A program made the translations under genes and the position numbers. Shown here one piece after another: positions 37,553-47,880 of a stretch of DNA of 64,000 nt. Location: assembly GCA_001642415.1 (NCBI GenBank), contig LTDK01000146.1, positions 21,657-85,656 on the forward strand, given 5' to 3'. Within the stretch, counting starts at the first letter, position 1. Each line of letters opens with the position of its first letter. The notes below the pieces were generated by a model, which did not search any database, was not told the DNA's origin, and was given only the letters and a program-made list of their open reading frames with translations. Origin of the DNA: Nematocida ironsii (taxonomy: Eukaryota; Microsporidia).

Positions 37553-39829
37553 CTATTTATTATCATCTATTTTAGACATTCCTTCTATAATATTCGTGTC
37601 CAAATTAGTTGATATAGAGTGCTCAGTGACAGAGGAAAGATCTATTTCAGTCGCTGGGGGCTCTTTCAATGTGCAGTCAAGCAGCTTCTCATACTTTCGC
37701 GCAGTTTTATCGGAAATAATCCCGTATTTCTTCGCTGTTTCGGTATCTGCTGGCCTAATGTACACATTGCATGCATACTCTTTGATGATTTGCATATTTT
37801 TTAAAGTATTGGGAGAGTTAAGCAAATATAGTATAATTGGTACTATTGTGCTTATATTATGTTTTACTATGGGGTGTATGATTTTGTGCATGCCGTGCTT
37901 AGCATCCAGCAGTTTTATAATTCCATCAATTGAACAGGATATTTCAGTATAGTTTGAAAGAAGATACTCTCTGGAGTCTCTCACAGAATGCAGAATAGTT
38001 TCTAAGTATACAGATATTTGCGTAAACATCTCATTCCTAAGAGTCTGCATATGGGAACCTGCAGTCTCAGAAAGAATGCACAGAACGGAATAGAATTCAA
38101 GGGAAATATCAAAGTCGCTGTGCACTATTCTATGTATCTGCACATCAGATGGAATTTGTTCGCCATTAAGTATTGTTGTCTGTTTTAGTGTATGCATGTA
38201 CCAAAGTACACTATAAAATGTAACTGTGTTGGTTATAGAGTACAGCGGAAGATTTTGAGCATACTCAAATGGATTAAAATAATTAAGGAATGTTTCCAAC
38301 TCTTCTTCTTTATTCGCAACTAAATAATGAAGAATTTCTCTTATGAGGATGGTGACTGCTTGTAATAACTGTGCGTTATTCTTATTTTCATCTGCACTTT
38401 TACCCTTTGTTGATTTACCCCCATCGTTTTGTGAAATACTGTTTTCATTCTCTCTGAGCGCATCTGCAGTACTTATATTCTGAGAATTCTGCGCTAGATG
38501 TATTTTAGATGTGCTGATATTTTGAAAGGAAAATACTTCAGAGGGATAGTTTACACTGGCTTCTTCTCTAGCCGTTGGGATTGTCGATGGGTTTAGTGTT
38601 GAGGGCGTGCCTACATGTAAATTATTCTCTGTATTTTCCTTTTTTCCTTTTTCTTTACTCTGCAGATCTTTTAAAAGCTTGTCTAGAAAAGAAAGAATTG
38701 CATTTTTTGAGCTTCTCTCTTTTTTGAAAGTATCCATAATTGTCCGTGTAAACTCTTCAAGTGAAAGTTGGCCCTCCTCTGCATACACAAGGTATAGGGT
38801 CAGAAGAACCTTCCAGTATCCATTAGATTGCTTTTTTTGCGGCGCACTGAATATTTCCTTTATTTTCTCTAAGAACATCTTTGGGTTCTTATTATACGGA
38901 GACTCTTTTAAAACTTTAAAAACATGCAGCTTTGTCTCTTCTTCTTCTATATTATGTGCTTCTTCAGTATACTTTTCAAATATACTAAATTTACTATTTA
39001 CCCCGTACTGCAGTAATGCCAAGAGGTTTACATATATGTACCCACTCATGTTTTCTTTTCTATTATCTTCTATAAGCTGGATATATCCTGGATTAGACAC
39101 CTCTTTTTCACACCTTTTATAAAATACCTTTAAAAGTGGCATAATCTCTGGGTGAGAGAAATTGCATATCTCAAAGAGAGGGAAAACATTTACCAAATGA
39201 AGTTTTCCCAATTGCTTTAACCGAGCACAAATAGAAAGTACTATTTTAATAAACCCAATAATAGGCCTTCTCTCTTGGAGATAGCACTCACATACTATGG
39301 CAAATGTGTTAATCAAGTACTTTACATCCCGTGCTGCAAGCATCTCAGAAAATTCACTAATATTTGCCTTAATTTGCTTGAGATAAAACAAACGAATCTG
39401 CTTGTTTTTGTTCTTTAGAAGGTCTATGATGGTTTTTGTTATTATGTGCATATTTATATTTTTACTTTTTAGAACCTGAACATTCCTGAAAACAAATGAA
39501 ATCATATACTGTCTAATACGCTTGTCCTTGTCCCGAATGCGGCCTTCTACATACGGAATTATCTCAATAATTCGCTCTGGATGTGCCTGCACTATTCTGT
39601 TATAGATAATGGTAACAATAGATGCATATATAACCCGAATACTTCTGACTTTGCTTGCACCAAGTGATTCGGTTCTACTTAACAGTTTAGTAGTTTTAAT
39701 AGCTGCTAAAACATCATCTGTTAACTTTGCTGCTATTTCTGTTTGATCTGTTTTTTCGGTTATTTCCATTTTGAGCAGTTGTGATAACTCCACTAGCTCT
39801 TCATTATGGTCCTCCTTTAAGTCAAGCAT
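37553..39829 (-). CDS. Scc3/STAG-like cohesin subunit (HEAT-repeat protein)
   Basis: The 758-residue protein is helical throughout. Residues about 60-160 (VRSIRVIYASIVTIIYNRIV, then IEGR-type RDKDKRIRQYMISF and NKNKQIRLFYLKQIK) follow the pattern of the conserved stromalin region of Scc3/STAG. In that region the positions 'D....IR...' and 'D...EVR...' recur at repeat ends. Scc3 loads and holds cohesin on chromosomes. A Ser/Asn-rich, low-complexity insert sits near residues 390-460. Yeast Scc3 is 1,150 residues, so this would be shortened. Another HEAT-type chromosome protein (Pds5 or a condensin subunit) is possible. No membrane or signal segment is seen. Confidence 0.45.
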   Translation of the reverse strand: MLDLKEDHNEELVELSQLLKMEITEKTDQTEIAAKLTDDVLAAIKTTKLLSRTESLGASKVRSIRVIYASIVTIIYNRIVQAHPERIIEIIPYVEGRIRDKDKRIRQYMISFVFRNVQVLKSKNINMHIITKTIIDLLKNKNKQIRLFYLKQIKANISEFSEMLAARDVKYLINTFAIVCECYLQERRPIIGFIKIVLSICARLKQLGKLHLVNVFPLFEICNFSHPEIMPLLKVFYKRCEKEVSNPGYIQLIEDNRKENMSGYIYVNLLALLQYGVNSKFSIFEKYTEEAHNIEEEETKLHVFKVLKESPYNKNPKMFLEKIKEIFSAPQKKQSNGYWKVLLTLYLVYAEEGQLSLEEFTRTIMDTFKKERSSKNAILSFLDKLLKDLQSKEKGKKENTENNLHVGTPSTLNPSTIPTAREEASVNYPSEVFSFQNISTSKIHLAQNSQNISTADALRENENSISQNDGGKSTKGKSADENKNNAQLLQAVTILIREILHYLVANKEEELETFLNYFNPFEYAQNLPLYSITNTVTFYSVLWYMHTLKQTTILNGEQIPSDVQIHRIVHSDFDISLEFYSVLCILSETAGSHMQTLRNEMFTQISVYLETILHSVRDSREYLLSNYTEISCSIDGIIKLLDAKHGMHKIIHPIVKHNISTIVPIILYLLNSPNTLKNMQIIKEYACNVYIRPADTETAKKYGIISDKTARKYEKLLDCTLKEPPATEIDLSSVTEHSISTNLDTNIIEGMSKIDDNK

Positions 39830-41076
39830 TAAAATTAAAAAAACAAGAAATTATAATATAAAATATTATAGTCTAACTCTCTCAGATATGTTTTAGGTAG
39901 CATTGTTTCTCGTCATAAAATCAGACAAACGCGGTTATCTTCATTGAGAAAAATAATACAGGTGAGAAGAAGTTAAATCCCCTAAAAATAACGACATGGG
40001 CATAAAAATAATTAAATAAATAAATAAAATTTCTTTAATTTTATTTAGTGAAAGAATTTATTTAATAAATGTTTAGTTAGCTATACCTTTTTTGGCTAAA
40101 CAGACTTAACAGCTGAAATGTTTTAGTGATGATGCAATCATAATATGCTTTAAATTACTATAAACATGGGCTATTTGGGTTTATTACACAGGCTGTGACT
40201 AAATTGGTTTTTAGTGCTGTTTAAGCAGTTTTTCTGATTTTTCTTGTATTTTGTATAGTTTGTATAGTTATGTAACTATGCATTAGTGTTTACCATACAC
40301 TGTGGAAAGCTAAAATTACAAAATATTTAACTAGTTTGCTTATTTTTAAGTATTTTCTGTTTTATTAAGTTCTGAGTGTTTATAGAATAATTATACTTGT
40401 ATGAATCTATTTTACCGTCTTTTGTGCCTGTATACTATTTCAATCCATCAATTTGTGTTAAAAGATTTGTTTATTGTCATTGCACCTGTTTGAAATACAT
40501 TCTGATAAATATAGAAAATAATTAAAGTGTCTATTTGTTATTATATCATATGAAAGGTTTTATTATTTTATAAAATGAAATAATATAAAGTCAGTGCAAC
40601 AACGTATAGAAAACACAGAAAAAACCAAAAAATCAGAATAGCAGATGGTTTGAGGCATATTTAACTATTTAATTCAAAAAGAAGCACATATATTTACATA
40701 TTCACACTAGAATTATATAAAATGTTTAATTTGTAGCATAATGAAAGTGATATTATACATTTTAATAATATAGTAAAAGAATTTACACACTCCAAACCAG
40801 CAAAGAGAAAAATTTAAAGCGGCTTTGTACTAATATAAGCTTAGATAAGCCATGCGCTAGTGTATATTTTATAATATAACCCGAAATTACTGTAAATTCA
40901 GCTGTGCAAAATCAAATTATAAAATATAAAGAGCTAAAATTATAAGCGAAGAGTATTAAGATAGGAATGCTCCGAAATTTACAGTACTTTTATTAAATTC
41001 ACATTAGAACATAGGAATAGGTCAAATATATAGCAAAAATAAGATAGCATGCAGGCTAAATATATAAATCATAGGT
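39830..41076. other. Long AT-rich spacer with hairpin and CCCGAAAT motif
   Basis: No gene is supported in 1.25 kb. Present are an 11-bp perfect hairpin at 40021-40047 (arms TAAATAAAATT and AATTTTATTTA, 5-nt loop) and one AACCCGAAAT element at 40877-40887. A segment at 40070-40150 with CCTTTTTTGGCTAA and GTGATGATG superficially recalls small nuclear or nucleolar RNAs (see rejected items). Confidence 0.4.
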
Positions 41077-41652
41077 TTATTTTAATGGCTTTCTGTTCTT
41101 CTTTCCTTTCTTGTCATGGACTATTTTGAATCCATCACTATCCACATCACTTTCTTCAACTGGAACGTGCTTCTTAATAGGTGCAGATTCTTTCTTCTGT
41201 TCTGGATGGTGTACTGCTGTATATGTGAGCTGCTCTTCTTTTTCTTTTTGTCTTCTTTTTTTTGTTTTCTGCTCAACAGTTATCCAGTCTTCACCATTTG
41301 ATGACTCATCTGCTGTAGGTGCTGCCTCGTCTACAACAAAGTTTCCATGCTCATCGAATCGGCCAACAACCTCTTCTTTTGTGTCCCACTCCTCGGGCTC
41401 TTCTATTTCTTCTCTTGCTTTTTCTGGTTTTGAATCCTTTGCCTTTTTCTTAGGAGACCCACTGCTTATGCAGCCTCTTTCCTTTGAAGAAGGAGGATAC
41501 AAAATGTTTAACTCTTGTGGATCTGATCCAATTATATCAGACGCATCATTAAGGTAGGCAGGAATTGTTTCTTCTAATTTGCTGATGGCCCGGTACGCTT
41601 CTACAATTAAATTTTCTTTTTGCTCCACTGCTAGCGGCTCTTCTGGTCTCAT
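41077..41652 (-). CDS. Hypothetical charged protein (191 aa)
   Basis: The protein is very rich in Glu and Lys, with a helical N-terminus (residues 5-45), a disordered middle and a basic end (KKGKKNRKPLK), as seen in nuclear or nucleolar proteins. The C-terminal VDSDGFKIVHDKKGKK resembles the ending of the ribosome-biogenesis factor Tsr2 ('DEDGF.LV..KG'), but the rest gives no support, so I leave it unnamed. A longer frame starts at 41730, but its first 26 residues are hydrophobic and unlike the rest; the ATG at 41652 (MRPEEPLAVEQKE) is preferred. The end of the membrane-protein gene lies 120 bp upstream on the same strand. Confidence 0.65.
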   Translation of the reverse strand: MRPEEPLAVEQKENLIVEAYRAISKLEETIPAYLNDASDIIGSDPQELNILYPPSSKERGCISSGSPKKKAKDSKPEKAREEIEEPEEWDTKEEVVGRFDEHGNFVVDEAAPTADESSNGEDWITVEQKTKKRRQKEKEEQLTYTAVHHPEQKKESAPIKKHVPVEESDVDSDGFKIVHDKKGKKNRKPLK

Positions 41653-41772
41653 TATAATAAACAGAAAAGAAAGTTTTACAGTAAAATAGTTTATGGCATT
41701 CCTTGATAATAATAAGAACATGCGCAGCATAGAAGGAATACTAGTCCAAGAAAAAACAGAAAAGGAATATAG

Positions 41773-42930
41773 TTAAAAAGAGGCTAGGATTTTAGGAGAA
41801 AGAGGAAACATAGACTTAATAGCACATACAATTTCAACGGGATTAAATGTAAAAAGGGTATAGTTACTTTTGCACTCAAGAATATTGGAATCAACTTCAC
41901 CATTTTTAAACGTGCCGAATAGAATTATATATACAAGAAGAAGAGTAAACAAGTGGGTATAATTTTTCTGCGGCATATCAACGGAGTAGAATCCAACCTC
42001 TAAGTTAGTAAGAAGAAGTAAAAAGCCGAAAAGGGCATACCCAAGGATAAAGAGATGATCAGTGACGGGATTCAGTATGATGTAGTATAAGATGCATATG
42101 CTAATTGCCTTCACAAGGAATATGAGGAGCAGGAAAAACACTCGAATGTATCGGAAAGAGATTCCCCTCCATGTTTTACTAAGGTAATTTATATGTTCAT
42201 CTTTCCTGGCAGCTAGTGCAAAGTATTTACTCTTTTTTTCATGGGTATCCGGCCTTTTGTCAACGCATACCTCAAGCTCTATTGCATTTGGAGAACCATT
42301 GTAGTTTATTAAGAGAGCAGATGGAACTTCTTGTTTATTTTCTAGAGCATTTGGAGAAAGAGTTTTTGTAAGTTGGCTATCTAGAGTGTGGGGGGTTTTA
42401 GAAGCTTTTTTAATTTCAGAAAGACTTTTATGCACAGTTGTTGGAGCAACTTTACGAGATTCCAAACTTTCAGAAGAAGACGGAATCTCAACTGACACAA
42501 ATTTGGGTGTTTCAGAGCTTTGTTCTACTGGAGGTACACTGTACTTTCCTTTAAGAATAAATTTAACTGGTTTTATAATAGATATGCTGAAAAAGAAACT
42601 GAAGATAGCAACAGTGGCTGTGAAAGCCAGGTATGTGCCGATAGACACCCAGACATAATCATTGTACACCAGTTCTGTATACTCTAGAATCTTATTGAAG
42701 TGGCTTGCTAAGAGAGAAACAAGTAATGCAATCTCAAGTAGCCCACAGGGAAATAAAAGAAGAAGAGAGGAGAAGGCTGCTATGCAAGCAGAGGATTGCC
42801 ACTCTGTGGAATACATAAAGATGGTAGGAAGAAGCATTATTTGGGACACTTCCATATATTTTGTGCAAGCTATCCATATGATGGTATTTTTCAAGTACTT
42901 TAATCCACGATTTAATTGGGTATTAGGCAT
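41773..42930 (-). CDS. Hypothetical multi-pass membrane protein (385 aa)
   Basis: Hydrophobic segments lie at about residues 22-42, 46-72, 95-117, 258-280, 284-305 and 325-345. Between the third and fourth there is a polar Ser/Pro/Lys loop of about 130 residues, presumably cytosolic. No transporter or enzyme motif is visible. The start is the ATG at 42930, 54 bp from the divergent gene at 42985, implying a shared promoter. The layout (two helix groups around a disordered loop) is like the gene at 19079-20092 without obvious sequence identity. Confidence 0.7.
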   Translation of the reverse strand: MPNTQLNRGLKYLKNTIIWIACTKYMEVSQIMLLPTIFMYSTEWQSSACIAAFSSLLLLFPCGLLEIALLVSLLASHFNKILEYTELVYNDYVWVSIGTYLAFTATVAIFSFFFSISIIKPVKFILKGKYSVPPVEQSSETPKFVSVEIPSSSESLESRKVAPTTVHKSLSEIKKASKTPHTLDSQLTKTLSPNALENKQEVPSALLINYNGSPNAIELEVCVDKRPDTHEKKSKYFALAARKDEHINYLSKTWRGISFRYIRVFFLLLIFLVKAISICILYYIILNPVTDHLFILGYALFGFLLLLTNLEVGFYSVDMPQKNYTHLFTLLLVYIILFGTFKNGEVDSNILECKSNYTLFTFNPVEIVCAIKSMFPLSPKILASF

Positions 42931-42984
42931 GCCTCCTGTAAAATTTTAAATATAAAAATAGAAAGCATATATCAATAGATTTAT

Positions 42985-43311
42985 ATGCCATTCGATGCAT
43001 TTGACGAAATAAAACAAGCAGAAAAGTCTCATACTATGCATGAGCAGAAGGAGCATATTGCAGCAGTAAAGGAGAGTCTAGGTCATTCACTGAAGAAAGG
43101 AAGCAAAATAGAAGCCCTGCAGGAAATGTACGATAAGATTGAGAGAATAGAAAAAGAGCAAGAAAAAAGCAAGAAGCTTGTTCAAATATCGCCAGAAATT
43201 ATTGACCAGATAAAAAAATACTCTATGCATCCGGCGGTGAGAAGGTCTGCAGAGAAAAGGCCGCCAGTTGAGAAATACTGCAGAACGCTTTTTGACTACA
43301 CTGATGAGTAG
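42985..43311 (+). CDS. Hypothetical coiled-coil protein (108 aa)
   Basis: This is a charged, helical protein. Residues 20-75 have a heptad-like pattern rich in Lys, Glu and Leu/Ile, suggesting a coiled coil. The C-terminal 35 residues are basic and contain Pro (KRPPVEKYCRTLFDYTDE). Only one Cys is present. There is no signal or membrane segment. It is divergently paired with the membrane protein gene at 54 bp. No family is recognised. Confidence 0.65.
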   Translation: MPFDAFDEIKQAEKSHTMHEQKEHIAAVKESLGHSLKKGSKIEALQEMYDKIERIEKEQEKSKKLVQISPEIIDQIKKYSMHPAVRRSAEKRPPVEKYCRTLFDYTDE

Positions 43312-44435
43312 AAAAGCCTGGTATGCATTGTTATATAATCCAATAAAATCAAATAGTAAGATAAAATAAAGCTTGTGATCATGATATAGCATATATAATA
43401 GCTAAGCTGTATGAAAAAGCATTGCTAAGATTAAATATGTATAAGCCTGTGCATTGGAATTTAATATATTTAAAGAAGGCACATCTACATTCAAATATCT
43501 AGTTTATATACAGCATAAAGAGAATTTTATAAATTTATACAAATAATATTTATGGAATATTTTTGCTATATTTCAAATATAAACAGGACATTAAATTGAC
43601 TCTTTAGTTTGTTATAAATAATTCAAAGTTTGGCCAGAAAAGAAATTTAAGTCTTCTTTAAAGGTCTAAAACTCTTTTGTGTAGTATGGTTTTCTTACAA
43701 GACAATACCAATTTATTATGGAGGCTGGTAATAAAATGCGTTTTTAGCAGCTGCAGTATAGGCAAATTTATTGAATTTTTGAGCTCTATGCTATTAGAAG
43801 CTTTATATTTCTCAGAGTCATATCTTATAAAGTGCATATATCTTGGCGAAGTATAATTTTCATTTTAGAGTAGCCTGAATGTTCAGAGTAGATATGGTGT
43901 TAAGTATTGTTTGTGGGTGTATATAGCGTATTAACGGATAGAGCACGTCCCAACAGTATATTTTAGCACTGTGGCGGCCAATAGGTGGTGTGTAAATATT
44001 TATTAGAAGAATTAAAAGCACCACAAATCATATGTCCAGAGAAAAATAGAGCAGTCTTTTTTCAACAGTTTGTGTACTGCTGTGTATAAGAAAGCAAAAT
44101 ATTTATTATAAAAATAATTATTGATACTTAAAGATATTTAGGTGTATAGACAGTGCAGGTATGGTATTTTGGGTTATATGCAGGTGTGAGGCAGCAAATT
44201 GTTATACTAGATTTTCGGGTTATTTCGGGTTATTTTCAATAAAGAAGAGTCTTTCTATTAATTCAGAGTAAAATATTTATCTACAGATAAGTGGAGTAGG
44301 AGTACATGCGATTTATGGTGTTAGGAAAGGAGAGGAGGAAATCTTAGCATTAGCAGTTGGCGGATAGAAGATTTTACAGAATTTTACTACTGATTGAAAT
44401 AAATAAATAGAAAATATTTTTTCATCCCCTAGTAA
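43312..44435. other. Long AT-rich spacer with tandem CGGGTTAT motif
   Basis: No credible gene is present. A 56-codon ATG frame at 43686-43856 is within chance. The main feature is the tandem TTTCGGGTTAT element at 44213-44236, about 200 bp upstream of the next gene and in its orientation. Confidence 0.45.
44213..44236 (+). promoter_or_regulatory. Tandem TTTCGGGTTAT motif
   Basis: Two TTTCGGGTTAT units follow each other with a 10-bp period, in the orientation of the gene at 44436. The same doublet occurs at 56773-56795. A binding site for a transcription factor is the simplest reading; nothing proves it. Confidence 0.4.
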
Positions 44436-45650
44436 ATGCAAACACAGACACAGACAGCAAGACCAAAAACACTAAAAAAGTCTATTTACAGTGGGCTGGG
44501 CGGAGCAACAGTAATTGCACTAGTAGCCTATGTTGCATGCACAATATACTTCAAATTCTTTGCAGTAGACAGTGCATCCATGGGAACACTTTTCTACTCA
44601 TGGAGAACAGGAGGTGCAGATGACGCAGCTCTTAAGGAGAAAATGGACAAGTTTAATGCAATTAAGGGGCAGGAGCAGATGAAGAAGCTTTTAGAGTCAT
44701 ATGTCAATGACTCTTATCCAATTCATCTACCAAGACTCATGGCCAATCATCTTACATTTGCCTACCCAAACATGGATCTATTCCTTGGGCTTAGAAAGAG
44801 CTTTGTTGATGCAGAGAAGAAGATTATTAACAAAGAAGCAGATGCCAAGACCATTGGTAAGTACAACAAGCTGGTCACTCCAGTTATGTTCTACAGCACC
44901 AAATCCTGGGAGAACTCTCCAAATCTTGTAGAAGAGACTTTTAAGAGCTACTGCAATAGTTTAAGCAGCAGCCAGCAGAAGGATATTTTAATAAGTGTAA
45001 CAGTTCAGATGATTGACCTTGTTGTTAATCTTTTTGAAAACAACGACTTCAAGTACACCGGAACCACTCCATCTAAGAAGGCCGTTTCTGCACTTTCCGA
45101 TTTAATTTACACAGTAATAGAGTCAGATCACGTTGGAGATGCAGGCTTTGCAGAGCACATAGAAAACAACAAGGATGTAGAGAGATTCCTTAAGAAGCAG
45201 GGTCTCGCCGAAATTGAAAGCAAAAAAGAGTTCTGCAATGAGCTTGCCAACAGGTTCTTCACTGAAATCACCTCTGGAGTGCTGTACCCATACTTTTCAT
45301 ATGGTTACTCAACTGCTCTTAACACAATTGTCTACCTCTGCTTAGATCTTAAAGGTCTTGAGTACAATGGAACTCTTGAGCTAGAAGTTGATGAGGACAT
45401 CAAGTCATTAGCTGAAGACCAAAAGAAAGCAGACGCTAAGATAACTGCAATTGGATCAGCCATTGCATACGGCATGGGAACAAATCTATCAGAGAATATT
45501 GGTATTGATGCAGTTAAGAAGAGCACTAATATTATAGTATTCAGTCTTTTCACATCAAGAACTGCTAACCCAGAAGAGGCAGATTCCAGAAACCTGAATA
45601 AGATCTTAGAACATCTTAAAAGCAAGAAGCGCATGCTTGAGTCAATTTAA
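44436..45650 (+). CDS. Hypothetical signal-anchored protein (404 aa)
   Basis: After a short basic N-terminus (RPKTLKKS) there is one hydrophobic segment at residues 22-42, a probable signal anchor. The remaining 360 residues are helical, with balanced charge and few Cys, and lack low-complexity tracts. Codon choice is more uniform and GC-richer than in its flanks, suggesting good expression; that is inference. No known domain is recognised. Directly after the TAA at 45648 the same frame stays open for 30 more coding-like codons to a second TAA at 45741-45743 (see findings). The next plus-strand gene encodes another protein with a single N-terminal anchor. Confidence 0.75.
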   Translation: MQTQTQTARPKTLKKSIYSGLGGATVIALVAYVACTIYFKFFAVDSASMGTLFYSWRTGGADDAALKEKMDKFNAIKGQEQMKKLLESYVNDSYPIHLPRLMANHLTFAYPNMDLFLGLRKSFVDAEKKIINKEADAKTIGKYNKLVTPVMFYSTKSWENSPNLVEETFKSYCNSLSSSQQKDILISVTVQMIDLVVNLFENNDFKYTGTTPSKKAVSALSDLIYTVIESDHVGDAGFAEHIENNKDVERFLKKQGLAEIESKKEFCNELANRFFTEITSGVLYPYFSYGYSTALNTIVYLCLDLKGLEYNGTLELEVDEDIKSLAEDQKKADAKITAIGSAIAYGMGTNLSENIGIDAVKKSTNIIVFSLFTSRTANPEEADSRNLNKILEHLKSKKRMLESI

Positions 45651-45743
45651 AGCGAGCAAACTAAAACGGAAATTCAGCTGCAACAGACCAATAGAAAGCA
45701 GCTAGTACCAGAAGCACATATTGAAAGTGAAGAAGTTAAATAA

Positions 45744-46336
45744 AGAGTCTATTGAAGATTAGTGTGGCAACTTATACATATCTTATCAGAAAGAAGTAGA
45801 CCGCAGACCTGCTGATGGGGATGCTGGGTACATAGGCACGTAGAGCAGAGAGAGTGAGCAGTATCAGAGTAAAAGCTTGTTTAAGTACTAATCAAAGAAA
45901 TGCAAGCTGTTTTTAGGGCCGCGGCATATGTGGCATATACAGAGCGAGTATACGAAATAGTGCTTTGGGTAAGTTCACTGCATGCACAACGGCCTATAAA
46001 TAAACACTAATGTTTTACTATTTTGGCGCACTATAGCGCATGGTTTACTAGAGGAGTGTTCACTGCAATCAAGTGTTTACTATGCTGTTTAACATGTCTC
46101 AATTTCTAGACAGTTGTAAATGCTGTTTTTATGCATTTATATTTAATTAATCGGCGCAAAGAGCACAGTATGTTAGAAGGCATTCACAGAATTCTCCAGA
46201 AATGATAGCATGCTGTGCATCTGTGTTATTTAAATGAATTTGGGCAGTGGCTTCCATGTCATTCAGGAAGGACTATGGTGTGCGGGAGTAATGGGCACTA
46301 AGAAAGATTTTAAACTTTTATTTTCTGCAGAGTCCC
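45744..46336. other. GC-richer spacer with spaced GTTTACTA and GTTCACTGCA repeats
   Basis: This spacer is less AT-rich than others. Three GTTTACTA-like words occur about 30 bp apart (46012, 46043, 46074) and GTTCACTGCA occurs twice (45972 and 46058). No open frame or known RNA was found. It may be a decayed gene or an unrecognised RNA. Confidence 0.4.
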
Positions 46337-47155
46337 ATGTCTGGGGAGAATAAAGCCACAACAAATCGAAAGAAAATAGAACTGCTCGTGCATATTGTCT
46401 TAATAGGCCTGGCTTTAGTTGGGTCGGTTGTGAACATTCAAAGACTTTTCCGAAGAAAGGAGGAGGCTATTCAAGAGAACATAGAAGTATTCCAGAGAGG
46501 GTACTCCAGCATGCTAAAAGGTATAGCAAGCATAATTGACAAAAAAGATAGCTTGCGTCTTTCTGAGGCAGTCTATCCCCCACTAAGCTCCAACAACAGT
46601 AATTCTGATTTAGATCGCTCTATATTACATAACGCTGTAATGAACGAGCCCCTGGAAAAGGGTACCTCTATGGATGTCATAGAGTTAATAAACTCATTAA
46701 TGGAGGCAAAGGTGAGAAACCCATTTTTATTTGGGTTTAAAGACATTGGAACAGAGCTGTGCAACACGCTGCATTTTACATATAGAAAGAAGGGGGTCAC
46801 AGAGGGGTTCAAGCACGGTACGGAGGTGAAGCAGAACATTGAGGCATTTTTTAAAGGAAAGCTTCCAATAGAAGAGTGTGAGTATGTTTTCGATATGTTC
46901 TACTTCCTCGTCATGGACATGGACCCAAAGCATCCAGATGCGCTCAATATAACACAAGAAAAATTGGACAGCCTTGATAAAAAGAAAGAGTATTTAATTA
47001 TAGCGTGCTATCTTGGAGAAATTGCAACGGCGGTGCTTGGGGGACGGATTAGAGCATCGGAGTTTGCATCTAAGGAGCTTTCTCTAACCAAGGAAGATTT
47101 TTTAAAATCCAGAACAAGGATGATTCTAAACTTAGGATCAATCCAATTCCAATAA
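46337..47155 (+). CDS. Hypothetical signal-anchored protein (272 aa)
   Basis: After a basic polar stretch (residues 1-15) there is a hydrophobic segment at 16-36, followed by RLFRRKEE, so the N-terminus is a membrane anchor. The remaining 235 residues are helical and soluble in character. The general plan matches the 404-residue neighbour upstream, but I see no clear identity. No catalytic motif is visible. The start is the ATG at 46337; the TLDc gene starts 26 bp after the stop on the same strand, so the two may be transcribed together. Confidence 0.7.
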   Translation: MSGENKATTNRKKIELLVHIVLIGLALVGSVVNIQRLFRRKEEAIQENIEVFQRGYSSMLKGIASIIDKKDSLRLSEAVYPPLSSNNSNSDLDRSILHNAVMNEPLEKGTSMDVIELINSLMEAKVRNPFLFGFKDIGTELCNTLHFTYRKKGVTEGFKHGTEVKQNIEAFFKGKLPIEECEYVFDMFYFLVMDMDPKHPDALNITQEKLDSLDKKKEYLIIACYLGEIATAVLGGRIRASEFASKELSLTKEDFLKSRTRMILNLGSIQFQ

Positions 47156-47181
47156 AGAAAAAGCATTTTACAAAAAACTAA

Positions 47182-47880
47182 ATGAAAGAAGACCGAGAGA
47201 ACAAATACAGTGATAATTTGCTGGAAATAATTGATAAGGGGGCAAACAACACAGACCAGGTGCACATCCAAAAGAGATACTTAACATACAAAAAAGAAGC
47301 AGTGCGATCTTTCACCATGACATACAACATGATCCAGAAACTGAAGGGAGGAATTATAGATACTCTAGCGCCTGGGGCAAGTGGGTGGTCTCTTTTGTAC
47401 TCCTCAGAGCTGCATGGATACTCTTTGAACACTTTAATATCCAGTGCTATGGCAGGGCCTGCGAGGGGGTGCTTTATTTTATCGATAATAGAGAACGTGT
47501 GTACGTCCCATGAGTATGAAAGGGTTTTTGGAGCGGTCTTTTGCGAGCAGCTGAAGTACAAGAACACCTCGTATGGGACACAGAATACCTCTCTCTTTAG
47601 GTTTAAAACCCCGCGAAGGCAAGATATGAGCACATGCCCAAATGCCATTCTGAGTATATATAACACTCCAAGTAAGAACACAGAGGACCGATGCATGTAT
47701 ATTATGACAAAGAAAGACTATCTAGCATTTGGGTGTGGAGATGGAAAGTTTGGGCTGCAGTTGGACCGATCGCTTCTTCGCGGCGAGTCACATGCGGTGG
47801 AGACCTTTAGCAATGAAGTTCTCAGCCACACGCCGAGGTTTAACGTGAGCAGAGTAGAGCTCTGGCATGTTCGGATATAA
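47182..47880 (+). CDS. TLDc-domain protein (Oxr1 family)
   Basis: Residues about 58-232 form a TLDc domain: LLYSSELHGYSLNTL, FGAVFCEQLK, then the hallmark FGCGDGKFGLQLDRSLLRGES and ETFSNEVLS, ending VSRVELWHV. TLDc proteins such as yeast Oxr1 bind and disassemble the V-ATPase and are linked with oxidative stress resistance. Here it would be a stand-alone TLDc protein of 232 residues, close in size to Oxr1 (273). The frame starts at the ATG 26 bp after the previous gene. The antisense frame at 47178-47696 is a shadow. Confidence 0.9.
   Translation: MKEDRENKYSDNLLEIIDKGANNTDQVHIQKRYLTYKKEAVRSFTMTYNMIQKLKGGIIDTLAPGASGWSLLYSSELHGYSLNTLISSAMAGPARGCFILSIIENVCTSHEYERVFGAVFCEQLKYKNTSYGTQNTSLFRFKTPRRQDMSTCPNAILSIYNTPSKNTEDRCMYIMTKKDYLAFGCGDGKFGLQLDRSLLRGESHAVETFSNEVLSHTPRFNVSRVELWHVRI

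Noticed and set aside
40070..40230. Possible U2 or U3 small RNA (CCTTTTTTGGCTAA and GTGATGATG)
   Set aside because: The U2 branch-site word GTAGTA is missing, U3 boxes are not in order, and the segment has no convincing stem set; the match is limited to short words in AT-rich DNA.
43686..43856. 56-codon ATG frame in the 43-44 kb spacer
   Set aside because: A frame of this length is expected by chance in a spacer this long; no signal, domain or charge pattern supports it.
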